A stretch of DNA of 64,000 bases, from assembly GCA_029721435.1 (NCBI GenBank), contig CM056576.1, positions 121,013,166 through 121,077,165 on the forward strand, written 5' to 3'. This document shows, in pieces, positions 24,101 through 30,695 of the stretch (within the stretch, counting starts at the first letter, position 1; each line of letters begins with the position of its first letter). The stretch comes from Gymnothorax reevesii. Its lineage: Eukaryota > Chordata > Actinopteri > Anguilliformes > Muraenidae. The notes beneath the pieces were generated by a model that did no database searches, was not told where the DNA came from, and saw only the letters and a list, made by a program, of their open reading frames with translations. The translations under genes were made by a program, and so were the position numbers.

Positions 24101-26743
24101 CACATGCAGCATTGTTTCATTACCGCACATTGTTGCCAAGTGGCAAAATACCTATTTTGTTGGATTAAAAGGCAGAAATTACTTAAAAAGAAAATATTCA
24201 AATGAATTTAAAAGATTGGAACTAATCACAGATGCTTGCCATATTTTTTAAATGCTGCAGACATTTGAAAAATCGAGGGAAATCTGCAGATTCAGGAGCG
24301 CTTCTTCAGGGACAGAGTCATCAATAGTGTGGGTAAAAATGGGACTAGCAGGGAAACTGGTGTCATGAGAGGTCAACAAAGCATGTAATTGGTAAGCCCA
24401 GTGTTCTACCTTGCATTTTAGACCAATCAGTGCACAAGATTATTTTCAAATTTCAGGGTATGGGTATGCAAAACCTATATGCCAACATTGTGCAGTAGAG
24501 GGTTAAGTCACTAATCTGGCCACATGAAAGCATGTGGTGGGTTTTTATCCTTTTGGGAGCAAAACAAATTAATATTAATAATGGTCGCCAATTGGCTGTG
24601 CAAATTGCCCTCACCTTCCCCTGGTTAAATAAGGGTTAAATAAATTTAAAATATGGCTAATAATAAACTATAAAATAAGCTATTTATTAGTTGTTTTATT
24701 AGTTGTGCATAGCTTTTGTGAATATTGGGGATTTATTTGGTTTGAATTAATAATTATTGGGCATTTATTAGCTGCTCATTGCACAAGTCTTATTCTTCAC
24801 GCTATATTCAGTTAGTGCTCTTTCCTTAAAAAGCACATGATTAATGTTAACTGACAGTTAAGGAAGTAGATATATTTGAATCAAAAGAGATATGAGGAAG
24901 TGCCAGAGAGACTGGGGAGCTGAGATGAGAAATCCATCACTCCATTAAGCAATGTCCCATGTGTTGGGGCGGGATTTAAACCTAAGGCCACTGGATACAT
25001 GTCTTTTGCGGAGGAGACACTCCTGCTGAGGCTATTTCTTTTTCCCTCCTCGCCTCCTCGAGGCGCATTTAAGTGATTGGCAAATCCTACATGGTGGCGG
25101 AGGCAGAACGATTCGAAAAAATGCAACCCAAGCATCATTAACAGTACTAACAAGAGAGCTCTCGCAATGACAGAGCAGCAGAAATCACAGCCCAATGATG
25201 ACATTTGAGCCAAGCTCCACCCACACTGGCAGCTCCATTATTTCATCACGTGTAAGTAAATGTTAAATGTTCCTTCTCTCAGCATATTTGGCACTGGCGG
25301 CCAGTGTTCAGTAAATCCATGTGGTACCGGTGGAATTATTTAATGGTGTCAGTGGGGCTCCTTACAGCCTTGGTGTCAGCAGGGAGGTCCACATGGTATT
25401 AGCTTTTGTAGCTCATGTTAAGTCCACAGTGCTGGCTTTTGTGCGAAAGAGAACTAGAGGCACATCAGTGTTACAGCCTGTTGTAAGCGCAGGGCCTCTG
25501 TGCTGCATTAAGTGGATGGAGGAGTGTTGACTGTAGACAAATCGCTCCAGAGTTGGAGCTCTTAAGTGCAACTTGGAACCTGACACAGGACAGCACTGTG
25601 TTCAGTAAGCAGTAGATTTATCCAGTGTCTGACCTCCTGTGTGTTTTTTTCTTTTCCCCAGATCCTTTCCCTCCGGAACACTGAGTACACGGACCCAACC
25701 CAAGTTCTGTCCTCCTCCGTGCAGTACTGCTGCAGCTGTCCTGATCCAGTCCGGATCTAGTACTGCCCCATCCCTGCCGCGACACGTCCTGCAGCTCCAG
25801 ACGCCATCGCTTAGATGTTTAAGAGTTTTTTGTAGACTTTAATTGAACATCATTAATTGGTTTGCCAGCGGAGGATGGGCTTCCCCACTATGGTCAGTTC
25901 CTCCTGAAATTTCTTCCCATCATTGTGCATGTATATTGTATATATTCAAATGACCATGTACTTACCTGTGACCCCTTTGCCGCTTTTACTCCGGACTTGA
26001 GGCTGGAGAAATTGCTTCCAATTATATGGATTATTAGAATGGAGAAAATGTGGAAATTTCTACTTTTTCGACATGACATTTTACTCACTGCAATCACACG
26101 AGTCAATGGTGCAAAGACTACAAAGAGCACAATTTCAGATATAGGTAAAGCAGAGGTTTAGATTTTACACGCAAGCAAAATATAGGGTGGGTCAAGGTCA
26201 TGGTTCTACATCTAATGGTGCCAAGTGCATTCACAAAGACCACAACTAATCAAGCTCACCAGCCACCTGGAACAAAAATAAAATGCAAAGAAAGAAAGCT
26301 TGAATATAGTAAATCAAAAGATATTTAGGAATTTGCATACAAAAACTGAGCATCATGTTATTTAATGATGTCTTTTAAACTCCCAATTCAAACTCTGGTG
26401 GATGTTTAAGAACAACGTCAATTTTTTACAAAAATACAAAACAAATTTGAAAGACTGATTTTGTATTCACGAGGACTTTAAGTGTGCAAATCAGTGGGTT
26501 TCAACGATATTCCAACACGATGATTTGCCAATTCTTACCTAACGGCTTGGAGAAATGCCAGCGCTCCAGAGCCGAGGTCATCTTCGGCGAAGGCCTTCTT
26601 CCACAAGGGTACGATTTGTTCAAGTCGAAAGAGTCGGGATAGAGCATGTCCGCTGAGACGCAATAGGGGATCCAACAACTCTGTCCTCTGGCAAACGTGT
26701 CAGAGAGGTGTTCGGCTGAGTGACTGATAGTCCGCAGGGACAT
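58..26743 (-). CDS. pask: PAS domain-containing serine/threonine kinase, N-terminal part (9 exons, partial)
   Basis: Exons in order: 26539-26743, 8848-9071, 8372-8542, 4903-5040, 4363-4497, 2569-2734, 1494-1642, 333-495, 58-147. All have AG/GT borders and join in one frame for about 480 codons; the gene continues left of the window. PASK is a PAS-regulated kinase that tunes glycogen synthesis and nutrient responses. The sequence shows the vertebrate PASK signature LAAEN before PAS-A, then ILVASDQAC in PAS-A, the stretch IPVSVW, LHGYQCADEV, and PAS-B (IWVFSAFSG to LLGKNITFLMPGF). Human PASK, as I know it, aligns through all of these. The kinase domain is not in the window. The start is the first Met in the open part of the first exon, with a purine at -3. 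Identity is very secure; the first exon is less conserved and rests on splice phase and weak similarity (SALERW before the LAAEN exon). Confidence 0.93.
333..495 (-). CDS. pask: pask coding exon 8
   Basis: Begins NITFLMPGFFECLS, directly continuing LLGK|NITFL as in human PASK, then becomes variable (ends GSACSASSCA plus one base). Acceptor TTGGTAG|AAC, donor CAG|GTGACA. Confidence 0.9.
573..767. mobile_element. hAT-like MITE
   Basis: Terminal inverted repeats CAGTGGTCGTCAACCCTGG and, at the right end, its imperfect complement ending AACTACTACTG. Flanks CTCTAGGG (565-572) and CTCTAGAG (768-775) match at 7 of 8 bases, as expected of an 8-bp hAT target duplication. No coding capacity. Confidence 0.8.
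790..1445. repeat. Diverged minisatellite, about 31-bp unit
   Basis: Repeated phrase of the form GGGAATGTTTACACCTTAGC followed by TTTTGTCAG, recurring about twenty times with substitutions and small indels. Lies in the pask intron between exons 8 and 7. Confidence 0.7.
1494..1642 (-). CDS. pask: pask coding exon 7 (PAS-B)
   Basis: 149 nt; completes a Gly codon, then GLMFSGTIWVFSAFSGL through HFGFKKSELLGK. This is the PAS-B start; human PASK reads VWVFCTISGLITL ... LFGYGKTELLGK here. Donor AAG|GTATTA. Confidence 0.93.
2050..2176. mobile_element. Short piggyBac-like MITE
   Basis: CCCCTTACCACTCCG at 2050 is matched by its exact complement CGGAGTGGTAAGGGG at 2162-2176, followed by TTAA. The left flank is TATA, not TTAA. 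Termini starting CCC and a TTAA flank fit the piggyBac superfamily; no coding capacity. Confidence 0.6.
2569..2734 (-). CDS. pask: pask coding exon 6
   Basis: 166 nt. Begins TLRIQRVTGRSQDGATFPL and continues IKLK, the counterpart of LKIQRSVGRARDGTTFPLSLKLK. The rest is a variable linker ending SSSS. Leaves one base for the next exon. Confidence 0.9.
3798..3949. mobile_element. Palindromic (hairpin) MITE-like element
   Basis: Almost the whole 152 bp folds back: 3798-3811 pairs with 3935-3949, and the core 3831-3863 (GTATTTATCGTAGG ...) pairs with 3888-3916. Superfamily not recognised. Confidence 0.6.
4363..4497 (-). CDS. pask: pask coding exon 5
   Basis: 45 codons, phase 0. GRILSCDPTFAYLHGY followed by LIPSLHLPP matches the human linker GTVTSCDSLFAHLHGY ... 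LIPSVQLPP. Acceptor CTCAG|GGG, donor AAG|GTTAGC. Confidence 0.94.
4903..5040 (-). CDS. pask: pask coding exon 4 (end of PAS-A)
   Basis: 46 codons, phase 0. Contains KSGTKIPVSVWTRGL and VMEQVERITACVSF, matching the PASK stretch SGEKIPVSVW ... VLEPVERV. Donor GAT|GTAAGT is near-consensus. Confidence 0.94.
5640..6310. repeat. Old interspersed repeat, unclassified
   Basis: Contains repeated phrases of the type AGAGTTATGGTCTGGAAAGG and, at 6019 and 6296, inverted copies of ATGTCTCCCCCTTCC. Non-coding; lies in the intron between pask exons 4 and 3. Boundaries are approximate. Confidence 0.4.
7096..7268. mobile_element. Truncated end of a TTAA-target element
   Basis: Closely matches 34420-34552 (GACGCCTGTG, CTCCAGAGCCC, GGCAGGCAGCTAG and ending AGTGCACCT then TTAA). 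The opposite terminus AGGTGCACTA is missing nearby, so this is a one-ended fragment of the same family as 32173-34552. Confidence 0.65.
8372..8542 (-). CDS. pask: pask coding exon 3 (PAS-A core)
   Basis: Exactly 57 codons, phase 0 at both ends. Begins ILVASDQACKMFEYNSSDLVG, the PAS-A core in which PASK proteins have ILVANDKACGLLGYSS. Ends SGKV at donor GTG|GTAAGA. Confidence 0.95.
8848..9071 (-). CDS. pask: pask coding exon 2 (Ser-rich, start of PAS-A)
   Basis: Starts after an acceptor that abuts a run of about 15 G on the plus strand (a C-run pyrimidine tract in the transcript). Codes a serine run followed by LAAENLHLNSYIHPG and SILIVDSVTME, then donor GAG|GTATTC. The Ser run and LAA(E/Q)N box are the recognisable PASK landmarks just before PAS-A. 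Confidence 0.92.
9083..9098. repeat. Poly-G run beside pask exon 2
   Basis: About fifteen uninterrupted G on the plus strand, so a C-run just upstream of the pask exon 2 acceptor. It probably serves as the polypyrimidine tract; length variation is likely. Confidence 0.8.
10175..10614. mobile_element. MITE with AATCTGATT repeats
   Basis: Termini GGCCACGTTCACATGG and CCATGTAAACGGGGCC are inverted repeats; AAT flanks both ends. The interior repeats AATCTGATT in both orientations. Non-autonomous DNA element, superfamily uncertain. Confidence 0.6.
10914..11015. mobile_element. Short 102-bp MITE with TA flanks
   Basis: Starts CACGGCAAAAATCCCAGTG and ends CACTAGGGTTTGCTGTG, imperfect inverted repeats flanked on both sides by TA. 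Non-coding. Confidence 0.6.
12105..14015. repeat. Satellite-like array, about 160-bp unit, GCTAAT-rich
   Basis: About twelve tandem copies of a unit holding GGAATGCTAATGCTAACATG, AAATTGCTAATGTTAATATC, TCTGGTCATTGTCATAC, ACAACATCAGATGGCAAA and AAACAGTAATGTTAATG. The TCTGGTCATT phrase recurs about every 160 bp (near 12340, 12490, 12660, 12820, 12980, 13140, 13288). Alternate units look more alike (AAGCTTAACCC versus AAAAAGTCTTAAATC variants), suggesting a dimeric higher-order unit at the left. Lies in pask intron 1. Confidence 0.85.
14490..15950 (+). mobile_element. Degenerate L2-like non-LTR retrotransposon (3' part)
   Basis: Broken reverse transcriptase: EDYRQVALTSILGKCMERVV and FADKGK near 14560-14700, FMDFS near 14790, and the catalytic YADD box at 15049-15060 in a different frame. 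A 199-codon open stretch (15143-15742) holds the C-terminal region FKYLGTEIDTALPFTQH, ASKIIGSPQTPLS and LPSGRRYKVPLARKNIYKK, typical of fish L2-clade LINEs. The element ends with AATAAAGATT and an (ATCT)n tail at about 15937-15950. The 5' end, including the endonuclease, is not recognisable. Several frameshifts and stops; inactive. Confidence 0.82.
15937..16115. repeat. Run of simple repeats
   Basis: Consecutive (ATCT)n, (AAT)n, (AAG)n, (ATC)n and, near 16098, (ATT)n tracts after the LINE tail. The first is the LINE 3' tail. Confidence 0.85.
16384..17991 (-). mobile_element. Tc1-like transposon, copy 1 (1608 bp)
   Basis: Termini CAAAACCCAAAACCAGTGAA and its complement at the right, each flanked by TA (16382-16383, 17992-17993). 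Long inverted repeats extend through AATACAATGATTTGCAAATC on both ends. It is the same family as 49482-51087 but in the opposite orientation. Inserted in pask intron 1, immediately upstream of the eIF4G-like remnant. Confidence 0.93.
16607..17629 (-). pseudogene. Tc1-like transposase (copy 1), broken
   Basis: A frame of about 340 codons from MGRGSPLSEQMRELIVEQF to KRKGDVTQW. Helix-turn-helix N-terminus, then the DDE region: WSDESTF (first Asp), QQDDAKPYSARV (second Asp) and PDLSLTENLWRIM (Glu). Lesions: a frame break in the helix-turn-helix region near 17550, and a TAA in the stretch HPDC*RRKVQKPAS (near 17083). Cannot encode an intact transposase. DD34E-type Tc1 family by motif layout. Confidence 0.88.
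18226..18381 (+). pseudogene. Possible exon upstream of the eIF4G-like remnant
   Basis: 52 open codons, phase 0 on both sides, between TTTTTCAG and GTG|GTAATT. Reads AVGGAVKSGTPTPHDSFSDE and continues. No family recognised; included because phase and strand fit the following exon. Could be chance. Confidence 0.28.
18656..19774 (+). pseudogene. Acidic 72-bp-repeat exon of eIF4G-like gene, with in-frame stop
   Basis: 373 codons in one phase-0 frame between a GGACAG acceptor and CTG|GTAAGA donor. About thirteen copies of a 24-residue unit such as AMTSESDLAKEYELEEVERI plus ESDT, very rich in Glu, Ser and Asp. A single TAA (19706-19708) interrupts the frame near the 3' end, after which SELIVGVDSQEAEETQSEP is still open to the donor. 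No ATG begins the frame, so an upstream exon is needed. Acidic low-complexity tracts are plausible in an eIF4G-type N-terminal region, but the link to the MIF4G exons is inferred from strand, phase and proximity. Confidence 0.5.
18740..19700. repeat. 72-bp coding minisatellite
   Basis: Tandem 72-bp units (GACACAGCAATGACATCTGA, then ATCAGACCTGGCTAAAGAAT, GAGTTGGAGGAGGTGGAGAG and so on). Units near 19020-19260 are nearly identical; flanking ones are more diverged. The unit is a multiple of three and stop-free in other frames too, which explains long open frames on the minus strand here. Confidence 0.9.
19740..20520. repeat. Tandem duplication of an exon-intron block (about 420-bp period)
   Basis: 19775-20060 aligns by eye with 20193-20490: GTAAGAATAGACCCTCATTT versus GTGAGTAGAGACCCTCAGTT, then TTCCTTCCTCT versus AATCCTTCCTCT, TTCTCAACTCCTTTGC versus TTCTCAACTTCTTTGC, and ATCTCTCTGGATGTGAT versus ATCTCTCTAAATGTGAT. 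The copies include the following exon start. Confidence 0.75.
20028..20192 (+). pseudogene. eIF4G-like remnant: exon A (55 codons)
   Basis: Phase-0 exon between TTCGCAG|ATC and CTCATG|GTGAGT, reading IPNSESRWVIHGVQELQIT through KTELEPILM. No family assigned by itself. It is part of a local tandem duplication: its start resembles the start of the next exon (20452), and its donor and intron resemble those after 19774. Confidence 0.45.
20452..20777 (+). pseudogene. eIF4G-like MIF4G domain, first part
   Basis: Open frame ending in LLSELFKQDIAEERFMHSCI, VSLLEAQQEMVLECLCSLLF and NIGRKIDTYRA. This follows the eIF4G MIF4G order (ELFK, MHDCVVKLL, ESLECLCRLL, TIGKDLD). The MIF4G domain binds eIF4A and RNA in cap-dependent initiation. 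The expected acceptor position reads AA rather than AG compared with exon A, and the donor would be a weak AAA|GTTACT. Only the middle of the domain is present; upstream HEAT helices were not found. Confidence 0.62.
20905..21010 (+). pseudogene. eIF4G-like MIF4G domain, second part
   Basis: Reads HVDKFKHRMERILVEGKLSY then RIRFMMQWIMDL, matching eIF4G [20 protein letters not shown] and RIRFMLQDVLDL. It joins 20777 in frame if the downstream AG of a tandem AGAG acceptor (20901-20904) is used. After MDL no GT donor is found at the usual place; a hAT-like insertion starts 65 bp further on. Suggests a decayed gene. Confidence 0.65.
21074..22582. mobile_element. hAT-like non-autonomous element (about 1.5 kb)
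   Basis: Starts AGTGTTGCACGATACAC and ends GGTATTGTGACAACACT. Many ATCGATAC/GTATCG motifs sit in both subterminal regions. Flanks TTCTCAGC and CTCACAGC are similar at 6 of 8 bases. No transposase was seen inside. It separates the MIF4G part from the next eIF4G-like segment. Confidence 0.65.
22812..23634 (+). pseudogene. eIF4G-like segment after MIF4G, with 42-bp coding repeats
   Basis: After a CCACCCAG acceptor the sequence reads SNWAPR, as in eIF4G [20 protein letters not shown]. The matching continuation KAITQDHRDAELE is one frame over, so a frameshift lies in the first 30 bases. The 22786-23634 frame then continues as a His/Gln/Arg-rich tract (HREHQGHAQDQ repeated) to a TGA at 23634... 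the sense frame is uncertain because several frames are open. A TTAA-flanked element abuts the end. Confidence 0.5.
22945..23560. repeat. 42-bp coding minisatellite
   Basis: About fourteen units of the form GGGAACACCAAGGCCATGCT, then CAGGACCAAAGTCGGTACCATA. The unit length is divisible by three and stop-free in several frames, so long open frames occur on both strands. Confidence 0.9.
23635..24502. mobile_element. piggyBac-like MITE (868 bp)
   Basis: Termini CCCTCAGTGCGCGC and GTGCAGTAGAGGG, flanked by TTAA at 23631-23634 and 24503-24506. Internal motif GCATATGGCAATATTGTGCA reappears inverted near the right end (ATATGCCAACATTGTGCAG). No transposase seen. Confidence 0.8.
24507..26538. other. 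Rest of pask intron 1, unassigned
   Basis: No gene recognised. A possible acceptor at 25660 (TTTTCCCCAG) precedes a short open stretch (LSLRNTEYTDPTQVLSSSVQ) that stops quickly and matches nothing I know. AT-rich elsewhere. Confidence 0.4.
26539..26743 (-). CDS. pask: pask coding exon 1
   Basis: Codes for about 68 residues beginning MSLRTISHSAEHL and ending KPL plus one base. The donor is AG|GTAAGAAT; the open frame runs up to an acceptor at 26771-26772 after a pyrimidine-rich tract, so bases 26744-26770 are probably 5' UTR. Joining to 9071 gives KPLGDSVSS in phase. This N-terminal tail is poorly conserved in PASK, so the call depends on phase and on the faint SALERW match to human SALSEDRW as remembered. 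Confidence 0.7.
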
Positions 26744-27568
26744 TGCAAATGTCCTCCAAGTTCTGTTAGCCTTCAGGTGGATAAGAATGGGAAGCAAATG
26801 TTACTGTCAGGCAAATATGTCTCATTCAATATGATTGATGTCATATTTGCAGACATTACTTCAACAGCTGTTACCAATTGGAGTGTAACTGTACACAGAA
26901 GTCTTTAGCTGAGTATGTACCTCAGTTTGGGGGTCACGGTTCAGTACAAGTTTGGCACAAATGACGTCCCAAATGCATGATTCTAGGTTTCTTTTCATTT
27001 TTTATTGAGTAATTTAGGACTACCAATGATAGTTGGTACATACAAAACCAACAAACAGAGGAAAACAATACATCCTTGCTACAGTACTAGGGATAAAGTT
27101 AGCTAGCAGGTAAAGCTAGCAAGCAGGTAAGGGTAAAGCTACAAAGTGGCAGTTAAACATGTGTTAAGCAAACACACACTCGCATAGAAAAATATGGCCT
27201 ATTACCGGATGTCAAACAAAAAGGTTCAATAGGCAACAACTGAAAATCATTCTGTGAAAATATCATAAAATACAAAGAAAGGGAGGGTTTCCATTACTTC
27301 AGCCTATAACTAATGTAAAATAAAAAGCCATACAGAACTGATTAACATATCCTGATTTGAAAATATAAACCAAATAACATGAAAACCATAAGACAAAATA
27401 AAGTCTGCATGGAGGTAGAATGTATCCCATTTGCGAATAACTTGAGTCACTGAGGTCATTATGCACCACTTTAGGTACTCAAGCTTCATTCTATTTTCAA
27501 GTTTTTCTTCAAAAAAATAAGTTTGTCCACATTGACAGTAGAGAAGGTTGATCAGTTAGCAGTACCAA

Positions 27569-27737
27569 CAGTGCAGTGAAAAAGTATTTGACCCCTTCCT
27601 GAATTTTTTTTTTTTTTTTTTGCATTTTTGTCATACATAAATGTCTCAGGTCATCAAACAAATGTTAATATTACACAAAGATAACCCGAGTAAATACAAG
27701 ATGCAGTTCTTAAATGATGATTTCATTTATTAAGGGG
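27569..27737. mobile_element. Tc1-like terminal fragment
   Basis: Begins CAGTGCAGTGAAAAAGTATTTG and continues ACATAAATGTCTCAGGTCAT, AAAGATAACCCGAGTAAATA and GATGATTTCATTTATTAAGG, the subterminal sequence of a widespread fish Tc1-like family. The rest of the element is absent. Confidence 0.55.
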
Positions 27738-29714
27738 TCATTCAATGTCAAATGTCCAAATGGCTCCCACTTGACAGTCTCAGATTTGGCAGAGGAAATT
27801 GCAGCGGGTGCATACACTTCCCATGGGATAAATCCAAAATTTCGGCTCTCAACGCCAAATAGTTTTGTAATTTAAAAAAAATTTTTTTGCAACGAAGTTC
27901 CGGCCCTTTTTGAAGAGCGATTTCTGAGCAGAAGCCACTTTCACATGGCTATATCTAGAAAAGTATTTCAGTCCTTCAAAATTTCAGGGGGTAAAATCTG
28001 CTACTATAACTTGAGGGATACGGACGTATAAAGGTGTCCCTTTAGTTTTTCATATATTTCTAAGTGCTTAAACTTGCTCGAAAAGTTTACTCGGCGCGTT
28101 TTCTCTAGCGAGCCGTTAACTAGTGCTACACAGCTGATAAAGTGGACGAGTCAAAATACTTCGCTAGCCGAGTCAAAACAATAGCATCTGTAGTAACAGC
28201 TAACGATTAAATTACTACCAAACGTTGGACTGACTTGGCTTGTATTTCGCCAACTAACGTTAATTTAACGTTCAGTTAAACGGTCCGCCGCGTTAAGTTA
28301 CATTTCGAAATAACAGAAGCTCGTAAGATCGCTAGGAAGGATAGCCAAGGCAATTCAACGTTCACGTTGACAGCAAGGCTATGCTGCCATGTAGTTTGTC
28401 ACTCAAAGCAATTGTTCGGGTGATAACGTTGTATCAATCACAGCTTAGCAATATAACCATATCTAACGTTAGTTAGCTAACGAAGCTAGAGAGTGGCTTA
28501 CTATGTAACATTAAGGCAACTTTGCTGGCAGGTGAGCAGCCCAGTACGGTTTTTCCTTGACTAACCTTAGTTAGCTACGTTCGTTTTCAAGCTAGTCAGA
28601 ACAACTTTCCGCAAGGGGCTGACAAAGAAAGGTAAAAACATACGGTCTCCCATTTTCCCGCAGAGCGAAGAAAAATAACACCTAGGTTGAGTCCGTTAGC
28701 TTACTCGCCTTCTCCAGGATGGTAGCTTAAAAATAGCTAGCTAGTCGGCTAGCTAAGTTCTAATGGCAAGCAGGTAAACTAGCTAGGTTCATCATAACTT
28801 CGCTTTATAATCGAGTAACGTTAACAATAGCACGATTCACTTTGAACCAGCTGTTCGAGATCTTGGATAACTTACTTGTCAAGTCAGTGTGGAGGCTAAC
28901 GTCATTCAGCAAACTAGCTGAAGTTATAATATTTCAATTTTCAGCCTTTCAGATGGTTGAGGCATTGTCCTCCAAGATTCAATTTCAAATTCGATTTCAA
29001 ATTGCGCTGGGCAAAGTGGGCGTTTCCTCTAGCGGGAGCGCTTCGGGGGAAATGCGCAGCCAGCAGCGAATGAGAGAGCAGTTTCGGTGCAGATGGACGG
29101 CGAAAATCCAATGAAAATGTCCAAAGGCGGAGTCAACGGTTTGTTTACGGGTGGCTTGAGTTTCTATAGAAACGAGAATAGGCGGGTCAGCCAAAAAGCT
29201 GTCACGGACAAGAACATGACAGAAGAGAGTAAACAGATCGTGAAACATGGACTGAGGATTCATGCATTTATTTGAATGAAATATAACATTTGTAACATCT
29301 TTTGACAACTGTGCGTTTACAGTGTACAGTGCATCGCAGTTTCTGCAAGGCATTCCTCTAGGTAACGCGTCAACTGAGGATACAGAGGGTTATACAGAGA
29401 AATCATAGTCAGTTCCGGCAGGGCTAACGAATCACCCAGACAAGCTCCTCTATAGGTCAGATTCAATCAACTTAATCTAAAATAATCACTGCCATATTGT
29501 TGCGTGAAGCTCCTTTTATATTTTGTTGACCTTAAGCTGTTTCACTTTACAACGATATTTAGACCAAAAGCCAAAGAATACCCTTCTACTTAGCATGGTT
29601 TGTAGGCTACGCGGTTGCATTGGGTTAACCAATCTAAATGCAAACGATACTTTTTATGGTAAAACACTTCGTGTTTACGCCGGTTCTCAGTTAAAGAGTC
29701 ATTTAAACAAAACA

Positions 29715-29732
29715 AACACACGCACGCGCGCG

Positions 29733-29772
<40 letters not shown>
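29715..29772. repeat. (CG)n(CA)n microsatellite
   Basis: About eight CG steps followed by about fourteen CA steps, an alternating purine-pyrimidine tract. Intergenic, downstream of klhl6. Confidence 0.95.
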
Positions 29773-29774
<2 letters not shown>

Positions 29775-30393
29775 TCTCAGTCAATGCAACCCATGATAAT
29801 GCACCATTTAACAATAACAGCAAATCCTAGTTACTGCCTCACATTGTAGCCTTCATTGTATAAAAAACAAAAATCTTTGACATTCACATTTTTTTCTCTT
29901 ATCTGCCAAGATTGAGTTCAATGGTGGTTTCTGTTGTTACAATTTTATCAAACTCACTATACTACAGTGTTATAGCAGAAATATGTGTTCCTACTAGAAA
30001 CCTGAGCCAGTGAAAGTTTTACGACCTAGACCATACAGTGCTTCAGAGAAGAGAGGGTACACGAACATGAATTGAGGCATTTACCTCACCAAAGTAAACT
30101 AAAAGTAAACAAATGCCTAAAATGACAGTGGGGACTTCATTAATGCATTATATCTGACCTCAGCCCATCTTACCCAAAATCAAACCTACCCTTAGTATGG
30201 AGCACACGGAAAGAATTGTCATTGAAACCATAATCAATGTATATTCCAAGTCAATGATTTTTTTTCCCCCTCAGAATGAAGATTTTTCTCAAATTTCACA
30301 CAAAGGGTGTTAATGGAATAAAAGTGTATTTAGTTCTGAGGTAAACAAGTCTTTAGAGTCCAGCCAGCAAAGCAACTGCCAATTATGTTTATG

Positions 30394-30695
30394 TCATGCA
30401 GAGTCCGTCCCTGCTTTTAACCGCCGTATATGCGTGTAGGACTTCCTGAGGGTCACACTGCCATGGTGAGACACGCCACGGGGAAGCACGCACTCCTCTG
30501 TCAGCTTTTGAGTTTGAGGGTCCCAGCAGAGCACCGTGGCTATCACCTCGTTCTTCTCATTGCGCCCACCGGTGATGAACAGCTTGTTACTGGCAGCGGC
30601 GATGCCACAGCTTGCTCTCTCGTGGCCAAACTGCGTCACAAGGCTCCAGGTATCCTCCCGAGGGCTGTAGGAGTAGAGGGCCTTCATCGCACCAC
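30394..30695 (-). CDS. klhl6: klhl6 exon 7 (last Kelch repeats, stop)
   Basis: 302 nt including [42 protein letters not shown], and the C-terminus [14 protein letters not shown]. Confidence 0.97.

Larger units (their letters stand above)
26771..30393. other. klhl6-pask intergenic region; probable pask promoter side
   Basis: Separates the klhl6 stop from the pask start on the same strand. CpG-containing sequence around 28990-29120, and a possible minus-strand 5' UTR donor (GACC|GTATGT near 28645), suggest that pask transcription begins at about 28.6-29.1 kb. No TATA box was convincing. Also holds an unclassified repeat around 27740-28020. Confidence 0.35.

Noticed and set aside
25660..25840. 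Possible exon LSLRNTEYTDPTQVLSSSVQ after a CCCCAG acceptor
   Set aside because: Stops soon after, no donor in frame and no family match.
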